NCBI GenBank assembly: GCA_021848365.1
Contig: JAJZUS010000001.1
Span: 124,001-188,000 of the forward strand
Direction: 5' to 3'
Origin: Actinomycetes bacterium
Lineage (GTDB): Bacteria > Actinomycetota > Acidimicrobiia > Acidimicrobiales > RAAP-2
Length of the DNA stretch: 64,000 nt
Shown: positions 1 to 7,787 of the stretch, in pieces
Layout: every line of letters begins with the position of its first letter
How positions within the stretch are numbered: the stretch's first letter is position 1
Notes under the pieces: generated by a model
Told to the model about the DNA's origin: nothing
Databases searched by the model: none
What the model saw: only the letters and a program-made list of their open reading frames with translations
Position numbers and translations under genes: made by a program

Positions 1-215
1 AGGACATCTTCATCACGGGAATAGCGTCCGGTGAGTTTCGCGGAACCGATCCGAAGTTGGCGTCCTTGGCCATGTTCGGGATGTGCAACTGGGCGTATCA
101 GTGGTACCGATCCAGTGGCTCACTGCGCACCCGGGACATCGCCTACCAGTTCTGGGGCTACCTGGTCCACGGCGTGAGCAGCACCGGGGTGCTCCCGACG
201 ACACCCGTCGTGTAG
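1..215 (+). CDS. TetR-family regulator, C-terminal fragment cut by the window edge
   Basis: An open frame enters from the left edge (first full codon at base 3) and ends at TAG 213-215. The last 70 residues include MFGMCNWAYQWYRSSG followed by a short helix and tail. That string is typical of the C-terminal ligand-binding domain of TetR repressors of the KstR2/FadR-like type found beside lipid and CoA-ester genes. The DNA-binding half lies outside the window. It is convergent with the LIV-type ABC operon on the minus strand, from which it is separated by about 60 bp, so a regulatory link to that operon is possible but not shown. Family call fairly secure, ligand unknown. Confidence 0.6.
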   Translation, partial: DIFITGIASGEFRGTDPKLASLAMFGMCNWAYQWYRSSGSLRTRDIAYQFWGYLVHGVSSTGVLPTTPVV

Positions 216-277
216 AGGCGGTCTCGGTACCACGAGATCCTCGCCCCGGTGAGTCGATCCCGATGCGACGGGCTCGT

Positions 278-988
278 TTAGAAGAGCTCCCAGAGTTCGT
301 GCACGCTCTCGATCTCGGATGGCGCGAACTCACGCAGGAACTCGCCGTTCTTCAAGACCACGATGCGGTCCGCCACCCGCAGAGCGGCCTGCACGTTCTG
401 CTCCACGAGGAGGACGCCGATCCCGAAGGTGTCCACCACGTTGCGAAGAGCGGACATCGCGTCCTTCACCAACAGAGGAGCCAAGCCGACGGATGGCTCG
501 TCGAGCAGGAGGTACTTCGGCTCGCGCAAGAGGGACATCGCGATGGCGAGCATCTGTCGCTCGCCACCGGAGAGGTCCCCGGCCGCGTTCTCCAGGTGCT
601 CGAAGAGGGGAGGGAACAGGCCCTGCACTTCCTCGTAGGTGACCTTGATCCCGCCCGTCGCGAGGTCCTGGGCGATACGCAGGTTCTCGCGAACCGTCAA
701 GGGTGCGAACGCCGCACCCCGCCCGGCGTCGGGGACCATCCCCAGGCCGTGACGGGCCCGACGGGAGGGTGACAGACCCCGCAGGTCCTCCCCGTTCATC
801 GTCAGGGTCCCGTCGCTCGCGCTGACCAGGCCCGAGATCGCTCGCAGCATCGTCGTCTTGCCGGCGCCGTTGTGGCCGACGAGGGCGACCAACTCCCCGG
901 GCGTCACCTCGAGCGAGCAATCCTGCAGGACCGTGCGGTCTCCGTACCGGACCGTGACGTGTCGCGCCTCGAGCGAGTCGGCTGTCAT
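278..988 (-). CDS. livF: LivF-type ABC transporter ATP-binding protein
   Basis: A 236-residue ATPase of the branched-chain amino acid/amide ABC family. It has Walker A GHNGAGKTT near residue 38, the ABC signature LSGGERQ, Walker B YLLLDEPSVGLAP and the switch histidine region LLVEQNV. LivF subunits are the shorter of the two ATPases, as here. The ATG at 986-988 is chosen because the family-typical N-terminus (SLEARHVTVRYGDR) begins there and it lies 4 nt after the livG stop; a longer frame would run back into livG. It is the last gene of the leftward operon. Substrate is not deducible from the ATPase. Confidence 0.93.
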   Translation of the reverse strand: MTADSLEARHVTVRYGDRTVLQDCSLEVTPGELVALVGHNGAGKTTMLRAISGLVSASDGTLTMNGEDLRGLSPSRRARHGLGMVPDAGRGAAFAPLTVRENLRIAQDLATGGIKVTYEEVQGLFPPLFEHLENAAGDLSGGERQMLAIAMSLLREPKYLLLDEPSVGLAPLLVKDAMSALRNVVDTFGIGVLLVEQNVQAALRVADRIVVLKNGEFLREFAPSEIESVHELWELF

Positions 989-992
989 CTCA

Positions 993-1820
993 TCACGCTC
1001 CAAAGTAGAGTTCGGCCAGTTCGGTGCGGGCGAACACGTCGTCCGGCGTCCCCTCGGCGAGGACACGACCCCGGTCGAGGAACAGCACCTTCTGACACAT
1101 CTCACGAACGACGTCCAGGTTGTGCTCGATGAGCAGGATGGTCCGCCCCTCGTCCCGCAGACGACGGATGACCTCCATCAGCTTCTCGACGCCTCGACGA
1201 TCGAGACCGGACGCGGGCTCGTCGAGCAGCAGCGTCGTCGCGCCGATGGCGAGGAGTCGGGCGATGGCGAGGAGTTTCTGGTCGGCGTAGGAGAGGGAGC
1301 CCGCGAGGTTGTCCTTCTTCGATCCCAACCCGACGAACTCGACCGCCTCGGTGGCGACCTGGCGCGAGACCCCGGACAGTCGGGCGGTGCTCCGTGGCAT
1401 GAGCAAGGTCCTCACGAGCGAGGTCTCTCGCACCGTCTGGGCGTAGAGCGCGCAGTTGTCGAGGCAGTCCAGCGCTGGGAAGACTCTCACGTCCTGGAAC
1501 GAGCGACCGAGTCCCATTCGACTCACCACGTGCATCGGCCTTCCCGTGACGTCCTGATCGGCGAAGGTGACCGTACCGGAGTCCGGCTTCAACCCGCCGG
1601 AGAGCAGGTTGAAGATCGTCGTCTTGCCGGCGCCGTTCGGACCGACCAAGCCCGTAACCACGCCGGGCTCCAGGTCGTGATCGAAGCCGGCGATGACCTC
1701 CTGCGAGCCGAAGCGCTTGAAGAGCCCTCGGGCCACGAGTCGGCTCGAGCCCCCGTCGCGACCCGTCGAATGGCTTACGTGCCCTGCCCGGCTGAAGACC
1801 AGGGCCTTCTCCGCCGTCAT
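993..1820 (-). CDS. livG: LivG-type ABC transporter ATP-binding protein
   Basis: ATPase of about 275 residues with Walker A GPNGAGKTT, LivG-type text between Walker A and signature (GLGRSFQDVRVFPALDCLDN), signature LSYADQKLLAIARLLA, Walker B LLLDEPASGLD and switch IEHNLDVV. LivG pairs with LivF as a heterodimer on the LivH/LivM membrane core. The ATG at 1818-1820 forms an ATGA overlap with the livM stop, which fixes the start. About 25 residues precede the first beta strand, longer than usual, so a slightly later start is possible. Translationally coupled within the operon. Confidence 0.93.
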   Translation of the reverse strand: MTAEKALVFSRAGHVSHSTGRDGGSSRLVARGLFKRFGSQEVIAGFDHDLEPGVVTGLVGPNGAGKTTIFNLLSGGLKPDSGTVTFADQDVTGRPMHVVSRMGLGRSFQDVRVFPALDCLDNCALYAQTVRETSLVRTLLMPRSTARLSGVSRQVATEAVEFVGLGSKKDNLAGSLSYADQKLLAIARLLAIGATTLLLDEPASGLDRRGVEKLMEVIRRLRDEGRTILLIEHNLDVVREMCQKVLFLDRGRVLAEGTPDDVFARTELAELYFGA

Positions 1821-2752
1821 GATTGACCCCCCAGACTCGGCTCCACACTCGACGCCTGCCGGCTCTGCTCGTGCATCCGCCGGCGGTGCACCCACGACGT
1901 GGCGAGGCCGGCCACCCCGTCCGGTAGGAAGAAGGCCACGAGCAAGAGGAGCACGCCCGTCACTACTCCCGTCATGTAGACCGACCAGTTAACGAGGTTC
2001 AACCAGTACGGAAGACTCGAGAGGAAGAGGGCGCCGATGAACGGCCCGATCAGCGACCTCGAGCCGCCGACGAGCACCATCGAGATCATCAGGATCGACT
2101 CGGAGATCCCGTAGTCACCGGGTGACGCGACATTGAGGAACGACGTGAAGAGGACGCCCGCCACGGCGGCGAGCGTGCCGGCCAGCACGAACACGCCGAC
2201 CCTCAGCGAGTCGGCCTTCACGCCACCCGCGGCGAGTGCCGCCTCGTCATCGGCCATCGCGACCAGCGCGCGTCCGTAGGGCATCCGACGTACCCAGAGG
2301 AGCGAGCCGAGCGCCAGGACCAGGATCGGCACGAGGACGTAGATGAAGTCCATGTTCGAGGTGATGTTCCACCCGAGGATCGAGGGAGAGGAGAACCCGA
2401 ACAGCCCCGGGGGACCCCCGGATACCGACGTCCAGTTGACCAGGCCCTGGATGATGACGTACTGGAACGCCAGAGACGCGACGATGTAGTAGTCGCCGCC
2501 CAACCGGAAGAGGGGCAGGCCGGTGACGAGGGACAGCAGCCCGCCAATGACGATGGCGACGGGTATGACGATCAGGAGGTCGGACGTGATGTTCCGGCTG
2601 GACATCACCGCGTAGGTGAACGAGCCGACCCCGAAGACCGCCGCCTGGCTCAGGACGAAGATCTGGGAGTAGCCGACGACGAGTGACAGGCCCATGACGG
2701 CGATGCTGTACGTCAGGGAGTAGATGACGATCGTTTGAATGATGTAGATCAC
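1817..2752 (-). CDS. livM: LivM-type ABC transporter permease
   Basis: A 311-residue polytopic membrane protein of the LivM family, with about eight to ten hydrophobic segments. Text such as MGLSLVVGYSQIFVLSQAAVFG near the N-terminus corresponds to the LivHM core motif, and GGSRSLIGPFIGALFL near the C-terminus to the usual GG.G...GP..GA signature. The start is GTG at 2750-2752, overlapping the livH stop as GTGA. An upstream extension of the frame only overlaps livH in another frame and was discarded. It forms the transmembrane pore together with LivH. Confidence 0.92.
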   Translation of the reverse strand: MIYIIQTIVIYSLTYSIAVMGLSLVVGYSQIFVLSQAAVFGVGSFTYAVMSSRNITSDLLIVIPVAIVIGGLLSLVTGLPLFRLGGDYYIVASLAFQYVIIQGLVNWTSVSGGPPGLFGFSSPSILGWNITSNMDFIYVLVPILVLALGSLLWVRRMPYGRALVAMADDEAALAAGGVKADSLRVGVFVLAGTLAAVAGVLFTSFLNVASPGDYGISESILMISMVLVGGSRSLIGPFIGALFLSSLPYWLNLVNWSVYMTGVVTGVLLLLVAFFLPDGVAGLATSWVHRRRMHEQSRQASSVEPSLGGQS

Positions 2753-3624
2753 AGCGTCCTCTTCGAAATAGAGCTCACGAGGCCGACCGGGCGGATGAGG
2801 ATGAGAACGAGGAACGCGACGTAGACGATGACGCTCGCCCAGTCCGCACTGACCCACAGGGTGGCGCCGTTCTGGATCACTCCCCAGGCCAGGGCGACGA
2901 CGTAGGAGCCCACGAGGCTCCCCGCCCCTCCGCCCAGGACGATCATCGCGGCGATCAGGGTGTACGACACGTCGATCACCGGGGTCACCGAGCTCGACAT
3001 CGTCTGCATGGTGAGCCCGATGAATCCGATCGCCGTCCCGATGGCGAAGACGCTGCCGAGGATGAGGCCGCGTCGCGCGCCCATCACGCTGCCCAGCTCG
3101 ACGTTCGACGTGATCGCCCGCAGCTGACGACCGAACTTGCTCCACTTGATGATGGCCCACAGCGAGAGCGACAGCACCAGCGAACCGGCGACGGCCGCGA
3201 CGTCGAGCGGGCTGATGGCGATGTGTCCCACGAAGAAGACGGTGTTGAGGCTGGGGAGGTAGAAGGACAGCGGCTGGGGGCTGTAGATCCACGGAATGAC
3301 GGCTTCGATCAGCGTCGCGAGGCCGAGCGACGCGATGAAGATAATCGGTCGTGGTCGACCCAACTTCTCGAGAGGTGCGTAGAGGATCGCGTAGACGAGG
3401 GCCCCGAGAGCCAGGGAGATCAGCAGCCCTGCACCGACCGCCCAGTAGGCGGTGGATCCGGTCAGGGAGATGGACGTCACGAGGTAGAGCGCGACCATGA
3501 TCACCGACCCGTAGGCGACGTGGAAGATCTTGGTCGTCCCGTAGATGAGATTGAAGCCCAGCGCGGCCAGCCCGTAGATGCTGCCCGTGACGAGTCCGTT
3601 GATGAGAACTTGTAGGTAATACAC
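2749..3624 (-). CDS. livH: LivH-type ABC transporter permease
   Basis: A 291-residue membrane protein beginning MYYLQVLINGLVTGSIYGLA, the standard LivH start. LivH hallmarks GLAALGFNLIYGTTKIFHVAYG and VLGGGAGSLVGSYVVALAWG are present. It ends in the GTGA overlap with livM. The 218-bp gap before the E1 beta stop could hold a separate promoter, so the permease/ATPase genes may be transcribed both with and independently of the upstream E1 and binding-protein genes. Confidence 0.93.
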   Translation of the reverse strand: MYYLQVLINGLVTGSIYGLAALGFNLIYGTTKIFHVAYGSVIMVALYLVTSISLTGSTAYWAVGAGLLISLALGALVYAILYAPLEKLGRPRPIIFIASLGLATLIEAVIPWIYSPQPLSFYLPSLNTVFFVGHIAISPLDVAAVAGSLVLSLSLWAIIKWSKFGRQLRAITSNVELGSVMGARRGLILGSVFAIGTAIGFIGLTMQTMSSSVTPVIDVSYTLIAAMIVLGGGAGSLVGSYVVALAWGVIQNGATLWVSADWASVIVYVAFLVLILIRPVGLVSSISKRTL

Positions 3625-3842
3625 CTCAATTACCTTCCACTGCGGGTTGTCCTGTGAGTCGACGGGCGATGGGACCAGCCGCGAGATCGGCGCCGTCTAT
3701 GGGCGCACGTCATCATGGCCCCGTCGTGCGCCCCGGACCCGGAGGTCTCTCCCCGCCGCGGGTCCCTTTGTCGGAGCGCCGAGTACCGGCCTTCACGAGA
3801 TCGTCGCATCGTCATCGTCCACCCCCTCCGTTGCCGTGTCCT

Positions 3843-4862
3843 CTATAGCGCTATGAGTCCGCGCATCGCCTCAACGATCCCGGGAACCTGAGGGATGCAC
3901 AGCTGCTCGAGCTCGGGGTCTTGGGGGATCGGCGTGTCGATGGCGCCAAGGCGCCACACCGGTGCATCGAGAGCGAAGAACAACTCCTCGTGAATGCGGC
4001 TCGCGATCTCGGCTCCCGCACCCGCGGTCCGTACGGCCTCGTGAACGATCATCGCGCGGCCCGTTCGCTGGACGGACTCCAAGATCGTCTCCATGTCGAG
4101 CGGCACCAACGTCCTCGGGTCGATGACCTCGACCTCGTGCCCCTCGCGAGCGAGAACGTCGGCGGCGGCGAGTGTTCGATCGACCATCATCCCCGTCGCG
4201 ATCACGGTGAGCGCATCGCCCCGTCGCCGCACGGCCGCGACGCCGAAGGGGACGAGGAACTCGGGGTCGTCCGGTACCTCGCCCTTCACCCGGTAGAGGC
4301 CTTTGTGCTCGAAGAAGAGGACCGGATTGGGGTCACGAATGGCCGACTTCAGTAATCCCTTCGCGTCCGCGGGAGTGGAGGGAAGGGCCACCTTCACTCC
4401 GGGGAAGTGCATCCCGAGGACCTCGAGACTCTGCGAGTGCTCCGCCCCTACCCCGCCGAGTAGTCCCGTAGGCACCCGCACGACGGCCGGCAACGACAGC
4501 TTGCCCCCGTGCATGTACCGCCACTTGGCCAACTTCCCGAAGATCTCATCGCCCGCGATGAGCATGAAGTCAGCGAACTGCAGCTCAGCGATGGGGATCG
4601 TGCCCGTCATCGCGGCGCCGGCGGCGGCCCCGACGATGAACGTCTCGTTGATCGCCGTGTCGCGCACCCGCAACGGCCCGAACTCGTCGAGCAGTCCTCG
4701 GGTGACGCCGAAGACGCCACCCATTCGTCCGACGTCCTGGCCCAGGATCCAGACGCGACTGTCGCGCCGCATCTCCTCGGCCATGGCGTGATTGATCGCC
4801 AGCGCGTAGTTGATGGTGGAGACGCCGTCGCCGGGGGACTCCTGCGTTCGCTGTTCGGTCAT
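3843..4862 (-). CDS. 2-oxoacid/acetoin dehydrogenase E1 component, beta subunit
   Basis: A 339-residue transketolase-like protein of the PdhB/AcoB/BkdB family. The pyrimidine-binding domain contains VWILGQDVGRMGGVFGVTRG near residue 32 and the AELQFADFM segment; the C-terminal transketolase domain contains VIDPRTLVPLDMETI and MIVHEAVRT. It pairs with the alpha subunit encoded just upstream (ATGA overlap 4859-4862) to decarboxylate a 2-oxo acid, or cleave acetoin, with thiamine diphosphate. No E2 or E3 gene is adjacent, unlike most aco, pdh or bkd operons. Its position between a periplasmic binding protein and LIV permeases suggests the substrate may be imported by that transporter. Exact substrate unknown. 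Confidence 0.88.
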   Translation of the reverse strand: MTEQRTQESPGDGVSTINYALAINHAMAEEMRRDSRVWILGQDVGRMGGVFGVTRGLLDEFGPLRVRDTAINETFIVGAAAGAAMTGTIPIAELQFADFMLIAGDEIFGKLAKWRYMHGGKLSLPAVVRVPTGLLGGVGAEHSQSLEVLGMHFPGVKVALPSTPADAKGLLKSAIRDPNPVLFFEHKGLYRVKGEVPDDPEFLVPFGVAAVRRRGDALTVIATGMMVDRTLAAADVLAREGHEVEVIDPRTLVPLDMETILESVQRTGRAMIVHEAVRTAGAGAEIASRIHEELFFALDAPVWRLGAIDTPIPQDPELEQLCIPQVPGIVEAMRGLIAL

Positions 4863-5845
4863 GACCAGACGTCCTTGTAGATGATCGACGGATCTGCCCG
4901 AGGCGCCTCGAGAACGGAGGCGAGAACCGACTCCGCTTCGTGACGAGCGTCGTCGTCCAGTTGGTCCGCCACCGACGCGGGCACGTGCTCCCGCAGAATG
5001 CCGAGAGGGTCCCGCGGGATCTCGTCACCCACCAAGAGGTCGTCACGGTACTTCTGGCGATCTCCCTCGTAGTGGCCACGGATTCTCATCGTCTTGGCCT
5101 CGATCAGCGTGGGGCCGTGACCGGCTCTCGCCCGATCCACCGCCTCGGTGACGGCGTCGAAAACGGCGATGGCGTCCTGCCCATCGACGATCACTCCGGG
5201 TACTCCGTACGCCGACGCGCGGTCGGCGATGTTCTCGGTCGGGCTCTGCTCGCTGATGCGAGCGGATACGGCCCATCCATTGTTCTCACAGATCCAGACG
5301 ATGGGCAACTTCCAGACTGACGCCTGCAGCGCCGACTCGTGCCACGTCCCGCGGGACGATGCTCCGTCACCGAAGAAGATGGCGCACACTCGATCCGTCC
5401 CGAGCATCTGACCGGAGATCGCGGCGCCGGCGCCGAGCACGAAGCTCGAGCCGATCGCCCCACCCTGCCCCAGAACGCCGCGCTCGGGATCGACGAAGTG
5501 AACCGTCCCGCCACCCTTGCCACCGGTCGAGCCGACGGTCCGAGCGAACAGATCACCGAAGAGCGACTCCAGGCTCATGCCCTTGGCGAGGGCGTAGCCG
5601 AGCCCCCGGTGAGCGATGAACATGTAGTCGTCGGTCCTCAGTGCGGCAACGGCACCGGCCTGAACACCCTCCTGGCCGAGCCCCGGGTGCCAGAAGCCTC
5701 CGAACCCGTGCTCCGTGATGTGACGCTGAAGGACCAGTTCAGCGGCGCGAATCCGCGCCACCGTTCGGTACAGGTCCGTCGCCCGGGTCGCGTCCACTTC
5801 GGTTATCACCGTGGCCGCTCTCTTACGCGGAGCACTACTCGCCAT
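4859..5845 (-). CDS. 2-oxoacid/acetoin dehydrogenase E1 component, alpha subunit
   Basis: A 328-residue E1 alpha with the thiamine-diphosphate motif GDGASSRGTWHESALQAS ending in ENNGWAVSA (the GDG-N30-NN pattern). FYxHRGxGY-like text (FIAHRGLGYALAKGM) and GSTGGKGGGTVHF are closest to acetoin/pyruvate-type AcoA. The ATG at 5843-5845 is preferred over an upstream start at 5890 because GGAGG lies 5 nt ahead of it and homologues begin near there. Coupled to E1 beta by a 4-bp overlap. A gap of about 250 bp separates it from the binding-protein gene and contains a strong hairpin. Confidence 0.88.
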   Translation of the reverse strand: MASSAPRKRAATVITEVDATRATDLYRTVARIRAAELVLQRHITEHGFGGFWHPGLGQEGVQAGAVAALRTDDYMFIAHRGLGYALAKGMSLESLFGDLFARTVGSTGGKGGGTVHFVDPERGVLGQGGAIGSSFVLGAGAAISGQMLGTDRVCAIFFGDGASSRGTWHESALQASVWKLPIVWICENNGWAVSARISEQSPTENIADRASAYGVPGVIVDGQDAIAVFDAVTEAVDRARAGHGPTLIEAKTMRIRGHYEGDRQKYRDDLLVGDEIPRDPLGILREHVPASVADQLDDDARHEAESVLASVLEAPRADPSIIYKDVWS

Positions 5846-6033
5846 GGGAGCCTCCGTCCGTGGTGTCACCCCGCATCGCGAGGTGGGCACCGGAGTCGAA
5901 TCGCCGGGGGTCGTTCACGCGTCTTGTCACCAGGTCCATCCTTGCCGTCTCCACCCGTATCGCGTCACCGAACATCTCCGATCGAGAACTCTGATCCAGC
6001 TTCTCGCGGCCGCGGACCGACTCACTTGGGGAA

Positions 6034-6072
6034 CCAGCCAACCCACCCCCGTGACGGGGGTGGGTTGGCTGG
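6034..6072 (-). terminator. Strong perfect hairpin between binding-protein gene and E1 alpha
   Basis: A perfect 17-bp inverted repeat (arms 6034-6050 and 6056-6072, 5-nt loop) lies about 30 bp after the stop of the substrate-binding-protein gene. No T-run follows on the minus strand, as is usual for high-GC actinobacterial terminators. It may end the binding-protein transcript fully or partly, or protect the 3' end of its mRNA, so that binding protein is made in excess over the downstream enzyme and permeases. Confidence 0.72.
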
Positions 6073-6101
6073 CGAGGGGTCTACAGGCGGCCTCGACGTT
6101 G

Positions 6102-7307
6102 CTACTTCATCGCCGCGGCGACCCACTTGGCCACGGTCGCGGCCGGAATGGTCGCCAGCACCTTCAAGCCACCGGACGGAGTGAGTCCCGTCACCGTGTA
6201 CTTGTTGCTCAGGGTGTGGTTAGGCAGCATGTTGAGGGTCATCCCGGCAGCCGCGAACGGCGTGCTCTTCGCGGAGAAGGTGGCGATCGCGGCGTTCACG
6301 TTCGCACCGGTCACCGGCTTGCCGGCCTTCTCGACCGCCTGCACGGCCGCCTTGATGAGGTAGACCGAATTCGCCGCGAACTCGGTGTAGATGGACGCCG
6401 GTCCCTGCTTAGCCTTCACCGACGCGGCGTTCAGCCAGTTGGTCGGGTTCATGACCGGCACACCGGCGATGGCACCCTTCCAGGCGGGCATCGTGGTGAC
6501 CTGCGGCGGGGTGTTCAGCGAACCAGCGTCCGTCACGATCTTCTGCTTCATCTGGAGCTGCGCCATGTCCTGAGCCACGGTGATGATCAGGGTGCCGGAA
6601 GCCAGCGGGGTGATGACGTCAGGATTCGCGGCCTGCAGAGCCTGCAGCTGGGTCGTAACGTTCGTCGAGCTCGCGTCGAACGTCTGCGACGGCTGCTTCT
6701 TGCCGAAGATGTTGTCCGCGATCTTCTGCCATACCGAGATGTCGAAGGACGTGTAGTTGTTCGCGAACAGGAGACCCGCACTCTTCACGCCGTGCTGCTT
6801 CGCGTAGTTGAGGGCCACGGCCTCCTCGTTCGTGAACAGCGACCCCATCAGGTACAGGTGCGGCTTGTTCGGAATCGCGGGGTCGTTCGTGATCGCGATG
6901 ATGGGCGCGCCCAGTTGCTCACCGATCTTGTACTGCGCCAGCGGCGGGTCGTTGTACGTCGTGATGATGCCGATGGCGTGGTTGACCTTGATCAACTGCT
7001 TCGTGTCGACCACCGCAGGAGCGGCGAGTGCCTGGTCGTCCAGCGAGACGATCTTGATCTTCGCGTGGTTCGTGCCGACCCCACCGTGCGAGTTGATGTA
7101 CTGAGCGGCCGTCTGCTCCCCCAAGAGCATGGTGTCGCCGAAGGGCGCCCCCGATCCGGTCAACGGCATCGTCGAGCCAATCACAATGGTCGACGGAAGC
7201 GACGCGGCACCGGAACTCGCTGCGACCGTCCCAATGACTCCCGACGCCAGCAGCGCGGCACTGGCAACCCTCACCGCGACTTTCAATCCTGCCTTACTTC
7301 CCAACAC
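6102..7307 (-). CDS. Periplasmic substrate-binding protein, LIV-type ABC transporter
   Basis: About 401 residues. A basic N-terminus plus hydrophobic stretch (KVAVRVASAALLASGVIG) forms a secretion signal, followed by a Peripla_BP_6/LivJ-like fold beginning IVIGSTMPLTGSGAPFGDTM. The GTG at 7305-7307 is preferred to the TTG at 7325 because AGGGGGG lies just before it. No lipobox cysteine is evident, so the anchoring mode is unclear. It is the first gene of the leftward E1/LIV cluster and presumably captures the substrate for LivHMGF. Ligands of this family include branched-chain amino acids, amides, aromatic acids and other small acids, so the ligand is not assigned. Confidence 0.87.
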   Translation of the reverse strand: MLGSKAGLKVAVRVASAALLASGVIGTVAASSGAASLPSTIVIGSTMPLTGSGAPFGDTMLLGEQTAAQYINSHGGVGTNHAKIKIVSLDDQALAAPAVVDTKQLIKVNHAIGIITTYNDPPLAQYKIGEQLGAPIIAITNDPAIPNKPHLYLMGSLFTNEEAVALNYAKQHGVKSAGLLFANNYTSFDISVWQKIADNIFGKKQPSQTFDASSTNVTTQLQALQAANPDVITPLASGTLIITVAQDMAQLQMKQKIVTDAGSLNTPPQVTTMPAWKGAIAGVPVMNPTNWLNAASVKAKQGPASIYTEFAANSVYLIKAAVQAVEKAGKPVTGANVNAAIATFSAKSTPFAAAGMTLNMLPNHTLSNKYTVTGLTPSGGLKVLATIPAATVAKWVAAAMK

Positions 7308-7347
7308 GGGAACCCCCCTACTCAAGTGACGAGCATGCGCGACCTGC

Positions 7348-7409
7348 GAACACTCGTGTTCTGCTACTTCCGGCAGAGGCTAGCACTCGTTAGTCGGTCA
7401 AGTCGGTCA
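7348..7409. promoter_or_regulatory. Palindrome and tandem repeat upstream of the binding-protein gene
   Basis: The 480-bp divergent gap 7308-7787 holds no convincing gene. It has an inverted repeat GAACAC-N2-GTGTTC at 7348-7361, about 40 bp upstream of the minus-strand gene, and a perfect tandem 9-mer AGTCGGTCA at 7392-7400 and 7401-7409. An AT-rich patch follows at about 7431-7455. These are candidate operator and promoter elements; a -10 TAGCCT on the minus strand lies between the two repeats. No regulator is assigned. Confidence 0.4.
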
Positions 7410-7787
7410 GTGTCTTTTCCTCCCGTGACTTGGAAAAATACCGAATTTTCACCGTACCGGGCGCAACGGCTCGAGGAGATTCCACGATATGTAGACCACT
7501 CAGACGAGAACCCGTGGAGCCTCCCTCGGGGTCCGGCTGATCTCCGTCGGAGTGCGACGACGGCGCGAACGCCTCGCGATGAGCTCGTGACGGATCCTCC
7601 GAACGCGGCGATGTCCCTCGCCCCGGGCGCCCCTCTCCGGAGACCTTTTGGCGCGACATCGAGCCCACGTCTCCGTCGTCGCGGACAACGGCCTCCGCGA
7701 CGCTGGTCAACTCTCCTCCCGCGCATCTCTCGCCAACTCGGTCAGCAGACTCCCGAGATCGATCCCCACGTCGGCGACAATGGCTCG

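Noticed and set aside
6034-6072. Integration or attachment site
   Set aside because: The repeat is a single hairpin with no flanking integrase, tRNA or direct duplication; a terminator explains it.
5811-7787. Long plus-strand open frame joined to the MFS gene
   Set aside because: The part before 7788 is antisense to the binding-protein gene, Arg/His-rich and without conserved motifs. The MFS fold starts at 7788, so this is a GC-driven shadow.
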